Origin: Monomorium pharaonis
Lineage: Eukaryota > Arthropoda > Insecta > Hymenoptera > Formicidae
DNA length: 64,000 nucleotides
Direction: 5' to 3'
NCBI RefSeq assembly: GCF_013373865.1
Contig: NC_050470.1
Coordinates: 26,628,856 to 26,692,855 of the forward strand
In this document: piece by piece, positions 1-15,400 of the stretch
Position numbering within the stretch: the stretch's first letter is position 1
How the letters are laid out: the number at the start of each line of letters is the position of its first letter
Made by a program: the position numbers and the translations under genes
Notes under the pieces: generated by a model
The model's input: the letters and a program-made list of their open reading frames with translations, nothing else
Told to the model about the DNA's origin: nothing
The model's database searches: none

Positions 1-668
1 TCATTACGATTTGCCAAAGATAATCGATATTATTTCCATTTTCTACGAAGCTGATCCCTTGTCGTAAAGATAAAGTTTATCAGTTTGTACACACAGACGA
101 TTTTATGACGCGCATTTTGCGACGTCGATATCGTGCCGATACCGTCTTTAAGTAGATCTATACAATCACGAGACTATTATAGGCAATACTATTAATTAAT
201 TGGAATCGCGTCCCACGCTTTGCATTTGCGCAGCTCGCAATCAGCTGCCCGCTTTGACGTTTATATTAGGGCACCGGAAAATTTATGTCGCTCTCCCGGA
301 AGATTGTTTGTTCCAGGCAAAACTCGTTAAACTTGTAAATCGGGGCAACGTTAAATGACGGTGATATTTTACGTTACTTTGAATAAACGCTATCGGGTTT
401 GATTTAAATTTCCATTCTATACTCTAAACTTCCTTCTAAACTGCTAAACATTAATTACCTTTTTATTGGATATGTCCGCGATTGCGTTTAAAAGCCTACG
501 CTATTGAAAATATCTTATTTAATTCATTATAATTTATACATTATTAGACCTGTCTATTTTACCATTTGTTTTATGGTGCATATCAAATGCAGCTGTAGAG
601 CGATTTTTATGTCGTAACATTCAACAAACTTTCCCTTCAGTGATGAAATTTAAATTTACACATACATA

Positions 669-688
669 TACACACACACACACACACA
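669..688. repeat. (CA)n microsatellite
   Basis: A short perfect CA run preceded by an imperfect CATA stretch. Confidence 0.85.
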
Positions 689-3600
689 TTACAGATTTGT
701 CTTCCGCATATATCGGAGACGCGCAGCGCCCCGAGACACTTCGATCACCCGTTATGCGATCGCTCGCGGATGATGAATGACGGCGATAAATCGCGCACGA
801 GCCGATTTCGTCCTTGATGCGGCACGCCACATCGCGCGTTCTCGCATCGCGGCACGAAGCGCGGCAAAAAGCACGACGCATGTCGGAGAAATTGCAATAA
901 GGGTCGGACGGAAAGAGCCGGTCGACGGTATCATTTGGCGCGATAAATCCCCGACCGATATTCGCGTTGGAGCGTGCGGCCGACGGCGATGCCGCTATCC
1001 GCCGCGTGATCAGCGGCGTGCAGTTGCAGTTGCAGCTGCGGCTCGAGTGTGCGCGTTATAGCGCGTTTTTCGGTACGCGCGCCGCAACGCGCTTGCAGAA
1101 ATTTATTATCAGCATCGCTCTCCCGGGGATCTATGATAAACGAGAAAACCGCCCGCGTTTTCGAGATACGACGCCGCTCGCGCGCTAGTTTCAGAATCGG
1201 CTCGTCCTTCCGCGTCGAGAAAGCCTCAAGGGTTAATTTAATTAATATATCCTTAAGGAAACAGTTAATCGTTCTTCTTCCCCTCCCTCTCCCCCCCCCC
1301 CGGTTCTCCCCGTTACATTACAGCGCGTAATCGCACCGTTACGGCTGTCGTGCACCTTACGCGCGCGGAATATCGCGCTATTAGCATTCCTGCCGCGTTA
1401 CTATTTTTAGCGTGCTCGCGCGCCGCTTGAACGGCAATTTAATCATACTTACGTCGGCCATTGCATGTGTCCGGATTACGAGATGCCTCCGATAATTTAA
1501 TAGAGTCGGCCGCGTTAATGGCCACTCGGCTCACTTTTATCCGAACGATGCGTCAATCTCGATCCCGCAGACGGGGTGTCCGGGGTAAATGCTCCGGAGC
1601 ACGCAATACGGTGACGTCACGTTTTCTGCCTTTTCCTCGGGCCATTACTTTCACGTGGCGTCGATGAGAACTTGCTTCATTAAATCACCTAAAAATCGTG
1701 CCTTCCGGCCGAATCCGTTCTTCGAACAGATGGTCCGAGGTGGTCTCGAAGTAGGTGGTAATATAACATGTTGACGCGCACGACGCAGTCACAAATTTAA
1801 GACCATTTAAGAAAAATTGCTCGGGCGCCGTAAGAGCTTTTTTTTATTCACAATAATTGTAAGATATCACGGAATCTTTTCTTTAACGTTATTAACGTGA
1901 GCACACAGCGAGTTATCGATTGCATGCTGGTACATTTCACGCTTTCGTCGCGTCTTCATCAGCACCATTAAATCCTCGTATACAATATCGTCGACGGTCG
2001 TGTACCCCATATTCGAATTTCATCATCGTGCTCTGAAAGAGGCTGCATTGCGACGGCAATAATCTTCGATCGGCAGGCAACAGCAGAATTCTCTCTGTTA
2101 AACATGCATACACGCGAAAATGGATTCTGCTCGCTCATGCCATTAATTACAGGACCAATTTTGGATAGCCTTCAAATTAGGTAGTCATCTTTTATAACGA
2201 AAATTTGATTAGTATTACGTTTTATAATATTTTTTATTATACAATATATATATTTTCTATAATTTAATATGTAAAACATTATATTAAATATATTATATTC
2301 TATAACATAATATGTAAAATAGGATGGTATATTTTAAATATGATTTTATATGTCTAAGATTATTTTAAATTTATTATATTTTATATGGATAAATTCGTTT
2401 TTTTATGAACTAGATTAATGAAAATGTCATTTTATTTTTAAAAAAATGTTAATGCTCTCCAAATGTAAATTTTGTAAAATAATAAGCATTAAAAAATGCT
2501 ATTATAATATTTGCTTGCTTGAAACAAACTTTTCCCTTTGGTATCTTTTTCATATTAAAAATAGCAAAGAGATTTTAAATGACCGAATTACAAACAACCT
2601 GTAACATCATTTATATTAATGTATGGAATATTTTACTTCTATCATGATTATTTTATTAACAATTTTGAAAATAAACAGTATGTTACAAGCACAGGCGTTA
2701 AATGCATTTTTATCTGCCTGAGGTGGTAGATTAGTCGTCAATGACAGAACGCGCGGGCCGATTCAAGTATAATAAGCGAGAGAGTCGCTCGAATAAAAAT
2801 GATTTATACCGGGCGCGATGTGTCAACGAGATAGCGCCAACGTGGATTGAATTCAGAGACTTCTCACATTACCCTAACAAATTATACCTGGTGTTTTCAT
2901 GAAATCTCATTCGTGACGATCTTGGTTTAGTACGATCGCCAATCTCGATCACGTCATTATCGTAGCGAACTTGTTCGTATAAGTGATAGTAGCGATTCTT
3001 GATTCGTTACGGTTGTTTACATTTTTACGAGTTATCTTAATTATGCAGTAGAATTTTTGCTCTCTTTCGACAACATTAGTAATGACCAAAATACTGCTTT
3101 ATGAAGAAAGCAGTGGAGAGTAACAGCGCAAAATATAATAAACTGAGTTGTTAAAACTGCAAGACCTTAATTAAAATCTCTAACTATCTCAAGTTTACAC
3201 GAATAATAATTTGGTAATACAACCCGCGACGATATTTATCACCTCGTTAGTTTTCGAGTGAAATATTTAACAAATTTAATCTTACGCAAATCAGTCGTAT
3301 CTCTTGCAAAATATAGTGTACAAATAACATGACGCATGTTTTACAAATGCCAGGGCGGTTTTGTTTCAAGCTGTCGGTCTGAAAGAACGAACATTCCGGC
3401 ACGGCCAAATAACCCTCCGGCCCAATTGTGCGGACACCTATCGCCTCGCATAAACAAATAATTACATCCCGAGAATTCCAATTAAATCGATAAACCAACG
3501 GCTGTAATCGACGCGATTGCGTTAGCGTGGAACGCTGCCAGGGAAGAAAGACATAGAGCGTGACAGGGGCCTAAGGCGCCAAGTGCATTGGCCACACTTG

Positions 3601-5713
3601 TGTCCCGCGGCGCATGGAATGTCGGATCAAAGCGGACGATTCGAAAAAGAGAGAACGGGGGAGGGGGGAGAGATAAAGAGAGAAAAAAAACGGAGACCCA
3701 GACGCAGGGCGAAAAATAAACCGCCGCGAAATTCTACGTGCACGCACGCGGCGCTACCGGATACGCATCTCGATGGAGAGACCCATTAAATGCCCCTCCT
3801 CCTACCAATGACCATCTCTCGCCCTTGTTTCGGGACCATCGCTTTGTGTTTTATTTGTACGTTTCTCGTAAATTCTTTTTCGCAAATTTTTTTTGCTCTC
3901 TTCGACATAACGTAGCGATTGTCGGATTGCTCTCTTGTTTGTTTGGTCGCTTGTTACTAGATTTAATTGGCCAAACAAGCTCTTTAATTTTAATTTCAAA
4001 ATGTCATCTCGATCGGTAATTATTAAAAGAATTATCGGTACATGAAATATTTAATGGAAGCTCTCGACTGTGCAATCTCTTTACTCTTCTTTCTCTCTTT
4101 CTGCAAAGGAAGATCACATCGAGTAACGCCGTAGGAAACATCAGCGAGATCTTGGTTGATCCGCATCGAATACACGGATCTCTTGGGAACATTCTGTTCT
4201 TGTCGGCACTACTCTTGTCGTGTTATTAATCCTTCACTTGTCCGAAGCAAATCTTTGCTTGTTTTTCTTGAACAGCATTTCCGCTTTTTTATCACGTTTT
4301 ATGTGTACAAGATATAAAATATATATTTAGTAGAAATAATTATTTTATGTGAGTGAGAGAGACAGAGAGAGAAAGAAAAAGAGAGAGACAAGGAATGTAT
4401 TTTTTAGCTTGTCCTCTTGCTATTATTTTTGGAATAAATATAAATTATCGACATCTTGTAATAAAAAGATGTTTAAAACTTCATAATGTCGCATATCTAA
4501 ACTTTTATTTTGCCATTGAACTTTCATTCTCCATGAGTAGATTTAGATAAAGTTTTATCGCTCGTAGAAAGTTCGACTCTGGTTTTGTTCGACTTTCGAT
4601 TTTGTTATTTGTATCTACAGCTGGGTTCGCGCCTTTTTATTCTCAACATTGTTACCCAAGTTCGTTAGACAACTAAATAAACTTCTTACCATTCTTATCA
4701 TCCTCTTGCTTTTTTCTTGTATTTATTTTTAGCGTAAATTCTGTTTCAAGAATCTTTCACGCTATTAATAGCTAGCTGATGAAATTTTATCAAAATGTAG
4801 AACAAATTTTAATGAAAATCTTTGAAAACTATTTTCGTATTTTGTCTTTATTTTTATTATTTACATTTGCTTTCTTGTTTCTTAACTTAATTTTAAGACA
4901 TTGTCTTATACTAAACTTGATTTAATAGTTAAATGATTACTATCATCAAAAAATTTAATTTACCTTCTTTCTCTCTTTAATTTCTCATAACGTTAAAGTG
5001 ATAAAATATTTTAAAGTGTACCTAGAAAGTTGTTTTATAATTTCCAGCGACTATTATGATATGAAATGTCTTCCCATCCTTTCTCTTTTGCTTGAATATT
5101 GCTTCAATTTACCACTGATCCATATTATGTCATGGTTGAGTAATTCGCGCACTTTAGATGATGTAATCCTTGCGGTAGGTTAGTCTTGTGTCACGAGGTC
5201 ACCGAGAAAAAAGACTTTGTCGAGGTCGCGCCCTGAGACGCCGACGGGGATCAAATAATCATGGCTGGTTGTAGACTTCCAGAAACCCTTACAGCGAACT
5301 TGGCAACTACAACGGTGCAATAGATTTCCGAGAATTATGCTTGTAGTAAACATTACGTCGGCTATTGTCGCTTAGATTGCGACATCGAATAAAACATTTT
5401 GCCGAAATGTTTGCGTTATTTCGATTGTAATGAACTTTATCAAAGATATATTGCAAAAAGATTTACATTAATATTAGGATTATGTTGATGTACAAATGTT
5501 AACATGTAGTTTTCATTAATATATGAATTTTATCCTACAATTAGATTTTTAATATACTCAGAAAAAGTTTATGAAACATAACTGCTAAAAATTATTATAA
5601 CGTTTTTCTACTACGTGAAAGATCAAATTACAAATTTATTTGATTTATAAATACTTTCGTGGTGCGCCTAAGAAACTGATCGAGCAATTAGTTCTAAATG
5701 ATGTGATGTGTTG

Positions 5714-5715
<2 letters not shown>

Positions 5716-5744
<29 letters not shown>
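5716..5744. repeat. (GA)n microsatellite
   Basis: A perfect AG dinucleotide run of about 29 bases. Confidence 0.9.
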
Positions 5745-5747
<3 letters not shown>

Positions 5748-6275
5748 ATATACGTGATGGACGATTCTTAATTCCCTCGTTGCAATTCGTACTCAAGAGC
5801 AGCGTCAGTCAACAATTTATGGCTGGTGGTTGTTCCTCTAACAAGCTGCTCGATTTCCCTCTCGCGGAATTATAGTTCACGCGGGCGCCCGCAGTTATTC
5901 CAACACAAAAAACATCCGAGAGAATTTATTTGCGGCTTAACTTGTTAGCGTGAATGCTTTCATTGTTATTCAAATCTGGAATGTTTTATTCAAGTGTAAT
6001 TACAATAAGTGCAATTGCATGTAATATCGAAGAAACAGTTCAAAATAAATTATTATAACTTTGTTTTGCCAATATAATTGTAATATATAACAATAATTAA
6101 TTAAATAATATAATTAAAATAATATAAACGAAAAAGGCTTGTAATGGAATTAAAATATAACAAATATATTTAGTAAAATTTATAATTTATACTATAAAAT
6201 ATTTTTTACATCGCTGTTATTATTTTACTATGGCTGTTATAATTTTATTATATTTAGACACATGTTTTTCTCTAG

Positions 6276-8552
6276 AAGGCCGTGAAACCCCACTGTCGCC
6301 ACCACCTCCCTCAAGCTCTTCAGTTCAAACTTCACCTCGTGGTTTGGGTTATACGTGTGGTCCTATAGATGGATCCCTGTACGCCGTGGTACATCAGGGT
6401 ACTGCAGGAGGTGCTCGCGGTTCGCCATTGACGGTTTCTATGGACAGTGGCATAAGTAGTGCACCGCCACAAAGACCTAGTCCACCAGAACCCGAGCCTG
6501 AAAATCAAGCTCACGGAGACCTCGACAAACTTCTCCATGATATGATGCTTACTGTCGAGGTAACTGTAAAATAAATTTATTAAATACTAAAACTTTGCCA
6601 ATTACGTATGGCAGAAAATGTTAATACACATTTTTTAATTTATCTGTTTTTGTATATTTTTTTCTCTTTTTCTGAAATCGGTTTTCCATGATATAAAAAA
6701 CAAACTGTTCACAATGTAACGTTACTGATTGTACAGTTTTTATAGAATTAACTTTTTCATATTAAAAAAAATTTATATCCGCTGTTTATGTTATGAACTC
6801 TTTTTACAGTCTATGCCAGACCCTCCGACAGATGACTACAATCGTGATCGTAGTGAAAAAATGTACATTCAAGAATCACGCAGCTACAGCAGTCACAGCA
6901 GTCATCCAACATCTACTTATTCCACTCTGAAGGATTCCTACAGGAGTTACGGGGCTGGTAAGGAATCGAGTCCGCCCTACAATTCAAGCAGCAGTTACAG
7001 CACCTTGAAGAACGAGTACAGAGATTCGTCAAAGAGCATCGAGCATCGCGACTTTGAGTATCGTATGTCTCCGGATCGTAAGATATCCGAATCCTCCAAC
7101 GATTCCTACAGGAAGCACACGGATTCTTTCTCGCCGCCTGGTAACATTGACTTCATCGACGAGGATATTCCATATCACGCCAGGCAGACCAGCCAACCGT
7201 TCTCGTACGCTACCACCGATATGATAAAGCATCAGAAATTATCGTCACCTTCGTTAGTAAGGAAGGCGTCCGCGCGAGGTGTAGCGCCTGTCGTAGATTT
7301 CGAGGACATTCTTGGCGAGAATTCTAGAAGACCCATCAGTCCCCTCAGTCCCAATACTCCGGATCCGCCGCCGGAATTCGCAAACGGTCCCGTGAAGAGT
7401 GGATCTGATCACATCGATGGGTGAGTGATTCTCAATCTCACAAAATTTAATTACATGCATTATTTAAAAAATTACTATTTTTTGTTAAAAAAAATTATAC
7501 ATATATTAAAACTAACAAATATATGTATAATGAAAGTACTAAGATATTTTTGTTTCACTCATTTTATTTGAATCGCGCTTACGAAGCTTTATTCTCTCTA
7601 CAAGATATCATTAACTATTCGCTTTTACCATTCCCTTTCTCTTAATATTGCCAAGAGAAATTACTCTTTCTACGTCTGACACATGATACTTACTGGTTTC
7701 GCGCTGTCAACGACCGAAAACGGTTTCCTCGCGGCGGATAAATACGAAAGTAGAGATTAGACTAGGTTTCCGCGGACATCTGCAAGGAAATCGTCGTGAA
7801 TAGGCCGTACCTCTGGCAAAGTTTCCAGACAACCGTGCGTCGCGTCGGCAAAATAATGTCGCAATGCATCGTCCAAATCGGGCGCCGCAAAAGAACCCCG
7901 TTCGCACGTAAGAAAATAAGCGAGCGAGAGAAAGAGATAGAGAGAAAGGGAGAGTAGAAAGATCGACGAGTCGACCATGGACAATTAATAAATTGTCGAC
8001 CCATACGTGGCTACGACGCCACTTTTGCCGCGAATGGTAAACGCGGTCATCATGAGTCATTGTTCGTAACGCGAATAGAGATTTAGCAAGTACGTCCCCG
8101 TTGGCAGTTGATAGCATTTCGCGAATAACGTGAAACGTGAGTTTTAAAATATCAATTACGAAATGTGAAGTGTAGCCAATGAGGCCGCCCAAATTAACTA
8201 CGTTAATTGGTTTTAATCGGGGAATCGAATAAACGAAATATAAATTTATTATTTATTAACTGTTTCATCAATCAGACCATTACATTTTATTTATAATTTC
8301 CTTTAGCAAATTGGAAATTCTGTAAGTAAAATATTTATTTTTGAGAAATTTTAATTAATGAATACAAACAGATCTCTTTTAAAGATTATACTAACAAAAA
8401 TTAATTGATATAGAAATCTTTCTAAACCGATTAAAAATTTTTTATTTACAGCGATTTATTTATTTTTAATTTAAAACTTATTTGTAATAGTTTTTAATTT
8501 AAAGCTTATTTGCAAACGTTTATTAAATTTGCATTATATTTTTATATGTATG

Positions 8553-8597
<45 letters not shown>

Positions 8598-9431
8598 TGT
8601 GTGTGTGTGTGTGTATGCGCGCGTATTGCCAATGGAATAAGAGGAAATGAAGTTAAACGGGTACATATAATATGTTTCGAAAGAGACACTCGTTTGTTAC
8701 ATCGCACGCTGCCGTAAACGTAAAGACATCTCATAAATGTGCATGTCACTATATAAAACACCATTCACCTCGAAGTCATCAATTCTTTTGTACAACCCGA
8801 GACTTTCGCGATCCGATCCCGCCTCACACATTTCGCGAATGAAATCCCGCGCGTGAATGGAGGAGAAAGCATGCACCATCGTGTAAAATAAATCTGTTAA
8901 CTTTGTCCCGACACGATTATAAAGTAACACATATCGGTACACACATTTATGTCTTTTATGCGATATCATTAAACCGTTAAATTAAGAAGTTGATGTCGCT
9001 GTTGCACAATTTTTTCTCTTTGGACACAAATAATTTTGAAATTTTTTATGTGTCCAAGAAAATATTTCTACATTTTAAATATTATGTATTTTATTTATTT
9101 TACTTATATGACTTTAATATATATTTATTATACATTAATTATATATTAAAGTATCTTATTTAGAAATTATCCTATCCTCTCCTCCTATCTAAAAAAGGAG
9201 ATGTTAAATCAAATCGAATTTATTGTTGCCGCTTTTCCGAGATGCTGATTGGCTGTCTCGCTATCTCGTTGTTAAGTGCGTTGTGACTTTCTTCACTTCG
9301 TGTCATTTCCAGCTGTCAAACTACTTCGTGTCATTTTCAGCTGTCAAACTGTCACTTTTGATAGTTGATTAAAATAATTACCAAAAATCAGGGAAAAAGA
9401 AAAAAGAGCCAAATAAAATATATACGAGAGG

Positions 9432-9488
<57 letters not shown>

Positions 9489-12400
9489 GGGGGGGGGAGA
9501 AGTAAGAATCCTTTCTAAAAAAGGGCATGGCATCGATACTCGCATCTCTCGAAGTATTGTTGTCGCTTTTCCGCGATGCCGATAGTTCCGGATGCGTACA
9601 ATAATTTTCTAAAAAGTTCAGGTGAAATAATTAATTAAAACATTTTTTAAACAATTATTTTGCCCGAAAAACTTGAATTTCTAAGGCTACACGTCAAGTG
9701 CTAATCGAATATCGACAGATCTATTTATTTTAACGCAATTTTCATATAGTTTGGGACGCGTACAATATGTTTCTATAAAGTTCAGGTGATATAATTAATT
9801 AGAACATTTTTTAAACAATTATTTTGCCCGAAAAACTTGAATTTCTAAGGCTACACGTCAAGTGCTAATCGAATATCGACAGATCTATTTATTTTAACGC
9901 AATTTTCATATAGTTCGGGACGCGTACAATATGTTTCTATAAAGTTCAGGTGATATAATTAATTAGAACATTTTTTAAACAATTATTTTGCCCGAAAAAC
10001 TTGAATTTCTAAGGCTACACGTCAAGTGCTAATCGAATATCGACAGATCTATTTATTTTAACGCAATTTTCATATAGTTCGGGACGCGTACAATATGTTT
10101 CTATAAAGTTCAGGTGATATAATTAATTAGAACATTTTTTAAACAATTATTTTGCCCGAAAAACTTGAATTTCTAAGGCTACACGTCAAGTGCTAATCGA
10201 ATATCGACAGATCTATTTATTTTAACGCAATTTTCATATAGTTTGGGACGCGTACAATATGTTTCTATAAAGTTCAGGTGATATAATTAATTAGAACATT
10301 TTTTAAACAATTATTTTGCCCAAAAAACTTGAATTTTTAAGGCTACACGTCAAGTGCTAATCGAATATCGACAGATCTATTTATTTTAACGCAATTTTCA
10401 TATAGTTCGGGACGCGTACAATATGTTTCTATAAAGTTCAGGTGATATAATTAATTAGAACATTTTTTAAACAATTATTTTGCCCGAAAAACTTGAATTT
10501 CTAAGGCTACACGTCAAGTGCTAATCGAATATCGACAGATCTATTTATTTTAATGCAATTTTCATATATTTCGGGACGCGTACAATATGTTTCTATAAAG
10601 TTCAGGTGATATAATTAATTAGAACATTTTTTAAACAATTATTTTGCCCGAAAAACTTGAATTTCTAAGGCTACACGTCAAGTGCTAATCGAATATCGAC
10701 AGATCTATTTATTTTAACGCAATTTTCATATAGTTCGGGACGCGTACAATATGTTTCTATAAAGTTCAGGTGATATAATTAATTAGAACATTTTTTAAAC
10801 AATTATTTTGCCCGAAAAACTTGAATTTCTAAGGCTACACGTCAAGTGCTAATCGAATATCGACAGATCTATTTATTTTAACGCAATTTTCATATAGTTC
10901 GGGACGCGTACAATATGTTTCTATAAAGTTCAGGTGATACAATTAATTAGAACATTTTTTAAACAATTATTTTGCCCGAAAAACTTGAATTTCTAAGGCT
11001 ACACGTCAAGTGCTAATCGAATATCGACAGATCTATTTATTTGAACGTAATTCTCATATAGTTCGGGACGCGTACAATATGTTTCTATAAAGTTCAGGTG
11101 ATATAATTAATTAAAACATTTTTTAAACAATTATTATGTTCGAAAAACTTGAATTTCTAAGGCTACACGTCAAGTGCTAATCGAATATCGACAGATCTAT
11201 TTATTTTAACGCAATTTTCATATAGTTCGGGACGCGTACAATATGTTTCTATAAAGTTCAGGTGATATAATTAATTAGAACATTTTTTAAACAATTATTT
11301 TGCCCGAAAAACTTGAATTTCTAAGGTTACACGTCGAGTGCTAATCGAATATTGACAGATCTATTTATTTGAACGTAATTCTCATATAGTTCGGGACGCG
11401 TACAATTTGTTTCTATAAAGTTCAGGTGATATAATTAATTAAAACATTTTTTAAACAATTATTATGTTCGAAAAACTGGAATTTCTAAGGCTACACGTCA
11501 AGTGCTAATCGAATATCGACAGATCTATTTATTTTAACGCAATTTTTATATAGTTCGGGACGCGTACAATATGTTTCTATAAAGTTCAGGTGATATAATT
11601 AATTAGAACATTTTTTAAACAATTATTTTGTCCGAAAAACTTGAATTTCTAAGGTTACACGTCGAGTGCTAATCGAATATCGACAGATCTATTTATTTTA
11701 ACGTATATCTCATATAGTTCGGGACGCGTACAATATGTTTCTATAGAGTTCAGGTGTTATAATTAATTAAAACATTTTTTAAACAATTATTTTGCCCAAA
11801 AAACTTGAATTTTTAAGGCTACACGTCAAGTGCTAATCGAATATCGACAGATCTATTTATTTTAACGCAATTTTCATATAGTTCGGGACGCGTACAATAT
11901 GTTTCTATAAAGTTCAGGTGTTATAATTAATTAGAACATTTTTTAAACAATTATTTTGCCCGAAAAACTTGAATTTCTAAGGCTACACGTCAAGTGCTAA
12001 TCGAATATCGACAGATCTATTTATTTTAACGTAATTCTTATATAGTTCGGGACGCGAACAATATGTTTCTATAGAGTTTAGGTGTTATAATTAATTAAAA
12101 CATTTTTTAAACAATTATTATGTTCAAAAAACTTGAATTTCTAAGGCTACACGTCAAGTGCTAATCGAATATCGACAGATCTATTTATTTGAATGTAATT
12201 CTCATATAGTTCGGGACGCGTACAATATGTTTCTATAAAGTTCAGGTGATATAATTAATTAGAACATTTTTTTAAACAATTATTTTGCCCGAAAAACTTG
12301 AATTTCTAAGGCTACACGTCAAGTGCTAATCGAATATCGACAGATCTATTTATTTTAACGCAATTTTCATATAGTTTGGGACGCGTACAATATGTTTCTA

Positions 12401-15400
12401 TAAAGTTCAGGTTATATAATTAATTAGAACATTTTTTAAACAATTATTTTGCCCAAAAAACTTGAATTTTTAAGGCTACACGTCAAGTGCTAATCGAATA
12501 TCGACAGATCTATTTATTTGAACGCAATTTTCATATAGTTCGGGACGCGTACAATATGTTTCTATAAAGTTCAGGTGATATAATTAATTAGAACATTTTT
12601 TAAACAATTATTTTGCCCGAAAAACTTGAATTTCTAAGGCTACACGTCAAGTGCTAATCGAATATCGACAGATCTATTTATTTTAATGCAATTTTCATAT
12701 AGTTCGGGACGCGTACAATATGTTTCTATAAAGTTCAGGTGATATAATTAATTAGAACATTTTTTAAACAATTATTTTGCCCGAAAAACTTGAATTTCTA
12801 AGGCTACACGTCAAGTGCTAATCGAATATCGACAGATCTATTTATTTTAACGCAATTTTCATATAGTTTGGGACGCGTACAATATGTTTCTATAAAGTTC
12901 AGGTGATATAATTAATTAGAACATTTTTTAAACAATTATTTTGCCCGAAAAACTTGAATTTCTAAGGCTACACGTCAAGTGCTAATCGAATATCGACAGA
13001 TCTATTTATTTTAATGCAATTTTCATATAGTTCGGGACGCGTACAATATGTTTCTATAAAGTTCAGGTGATATAATTAATTAGAACATTTTTTAAACAAT
13101 TATTTTGCCCGAAAAACTTGAATTTTTAAGGCTACACGTCAAGTGCTAATCGAATATCGACAGATCTATTTATTTTAACGCAATTTTCATATAGTTCGGG
13201 ACGCGTACAATATGTTTCTATAAAGTTCAGGTGATATAATTAATTAGAACATTTTTTAAACAATTATTTTGCCCGAAAAACTTGAATTTCTAAGGCTACA
13301 CGTCAAGTGCTAATCGAATATCGACAGATCTATTTATTTTAACGCAATTTTCATATAGTTTGGGACGCGTACAATATGTTTCTATAAAGTTCAGGTGATA
13401 TAATTAATTAGAACATTTTTTAAACAATTATTTTGCCCAAAAAACTTGAATTTTTAAGGCTACACGTCAAGTGCTAATCGAATATCGACAGATCTATTTA
13501 TTTTAACGCAATTTTCATATAGTTCGGGACGCGTACAATATGTTTCTATAAAGTTCAGGTGATATAATTAATTAGAACATTTTTTAAACAATTATTTTGC
13601 CCGAAAAACTTGAATTTCTAAGGTTACACGTCGAGTGCTAATCGAATATTGACAGATCTATTTATTTTAACGTATATCTCATATAGTTCGGGACGCGTAC
13701 AATATGTTTCTATAGAGTTCAGGTGTTATAATTAATTAAAACATTTTTTAAACAATTATTTTGCCCGAAAAACTTGAATTTCTAAGGCTACACGTCAAGT
13801 GCTAATCGAATATCGACAGATCTATTTATTTTAACGTAATTCTCATATAGTTCGGGACGCGTACAATATGTTTCTATAAAGTTCAGGTGTTATAATTAAT
13901 TATAACATTTTTTAAACAATTATTATGTTCGAAAAACTTGAATTTCGAAGGCTACACGTCAAGTGCTAATAGAATATCGACAGATTTATTTGTTTTAACG
14001 CAGTTTTCATATAGTTCTGGACGCGTACAATGGTTTTTTAAAGAGTTTCGGTGTTATAATTAATTAAAACATTTTTTAAACAATTATTTTGCCCGAAAAA
14101 CTTGAATTTCTAAGGCTATACGTTAAGTGCTAATCGAATATCGACAGATCTATTTATTTTAACGCAATTCTCATATAGTTCGGTACGCGTACAATATGTT
14201 TCTATAAAGTTCAGGTGATATAATTAATTAAAACAATTTTTAAACAATTATTTTGCCCGAAAAACTTGAATTTTGTAGGCTAGACGTGAAGTGCTAATAG
14301 AATATCGACAGATTTATTTATTTTAACGCAGTTTTCATATAGTTCGGGACGCGTACAATATGTATCTTTACAGTTCAGATGATATAATTAATTAGAACAT
14401 TTTTTAAACAATTATTTTGTCCGAAAAACTTGAATTTCTAAGGCTACACGTCAAGTGCTAATCGAATATCGACAGATCTATTTATTTTAACGCAATTTTC
14501 ATATAGTTTGGGACGCGTACAATATGTTTCTATAAAGTTCAGGTTATATAATTAATTAGAACATTTTTTAAACAATTATTTTGCCCAAAAAACTTGAATT
14601 TTTAAGGCTACACGTCAAGTGCTAATCGAATATCGACAGATCTATTTATTTGAACGCAATTTTCATATAGTTCGGGACGCGTACAATATGTTTCTATAAA
14701 GTTCAGGTGATATAATTAATTAGAACATTTTTTAAACAATTATTTTGCCCGAAAAACTTGAATTTCTAAGGCTACACGTCAAGTGCTAATCGAATATCGA
14801 CAGATCTATTTATTTTAATGCAATTTTCATATAGTTCGGGACGCGTACAATATGTTTCTATAAAGTTCAGGTGATATAATTAATTAGAACATTTTTTAAA
14901 CAATTATTTTGCCCGAAAAACTTGAATTTCTAAGGCTACACGTCAAGTGCTAATCGAATATCGACAGATCTATTTATTTTAACGCAATTTTCATATAGTT
15001 TGGGACGCGTACAATATGTTTCTATAAAGTTCAGGTGATATAATTAATTAGAACATTTTTTAAACAATTATTTTGCCCGAAAAACTTGAATTTCTAAGGC
15101 TACACGTCAAGTGCTAATCGAATATCGACAGATCTATTTATTTTAATGCAATTTTCATATAGTTCGGGACGCGTACAATATGTTTCTATAAAGTTCAGGT
15201 GATATAATTAATTAGAACATTTTTTAAACAATTATTTTGCCCGAAAAACTTGAATTTTTAAGGCTACACGTCAAGTGCTAATCGAATATCGACAGATCTA
15301 TTTATTTTAACGCAATTTTCATATAGTTCGGGACGCGTACAATATGTTTCTATAAAGTTCAGGTGATATAATTAATTAGAACATTTTTTAAACAATTATT

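Larger units (their letters stand above)
1..6275. other. non-coding sequence upstream of the first visible tensin exon
   Basis: No exon could be supported here. The open frames at about 620-1770 and 3580-4190 lie in CpG-rich DNA, overlap one another in several frames and have no recognisable domain or paired splice sites. Low-complexity stretches include a C-run near 1292-1301 and GA-rich DNA at 4350-4392. The first visible tensin exon begins in phase 1 after an acceptor at 6275, so at least one upstream exon must exist. This stretch is therefore probably intron and/or 5' flank of that gene (inference). Confidence 0.5.
7421..9584. other. tensin intron, part before the satellite
   Basis: Non-coding. 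A CpG-richer patch at about 7700-8200 has a 161-codon open frame on the minus strand with no recognisable domain, which I regard as chance. At 9294-9356 the stretch CTTCGTGTCATTT(C/T)CAGCTGTCAAACT occurs twice in direct tandem. TTGCCGCTTTTCCGAGATG (9225-9243) recurs in altered form at 9559-9578, just before the satellite. Confidence 0.6.

Noticed and set aside
621..1774. Overlapping 60-94-codon open frames on both strands
   Set aside because: They lie in CpG-rich DNA where stop codons are sparse, overlap in several frames, and show no domain, splice structure or consistent codon pattern.
7707..8192. 161-codon open frame on the minus strand in the tensin intron
   Set aside because: No recognisable domain, low-complexity Leu/Ser run from a GA tract, and two other frames are also open across the same GC-rich patch.
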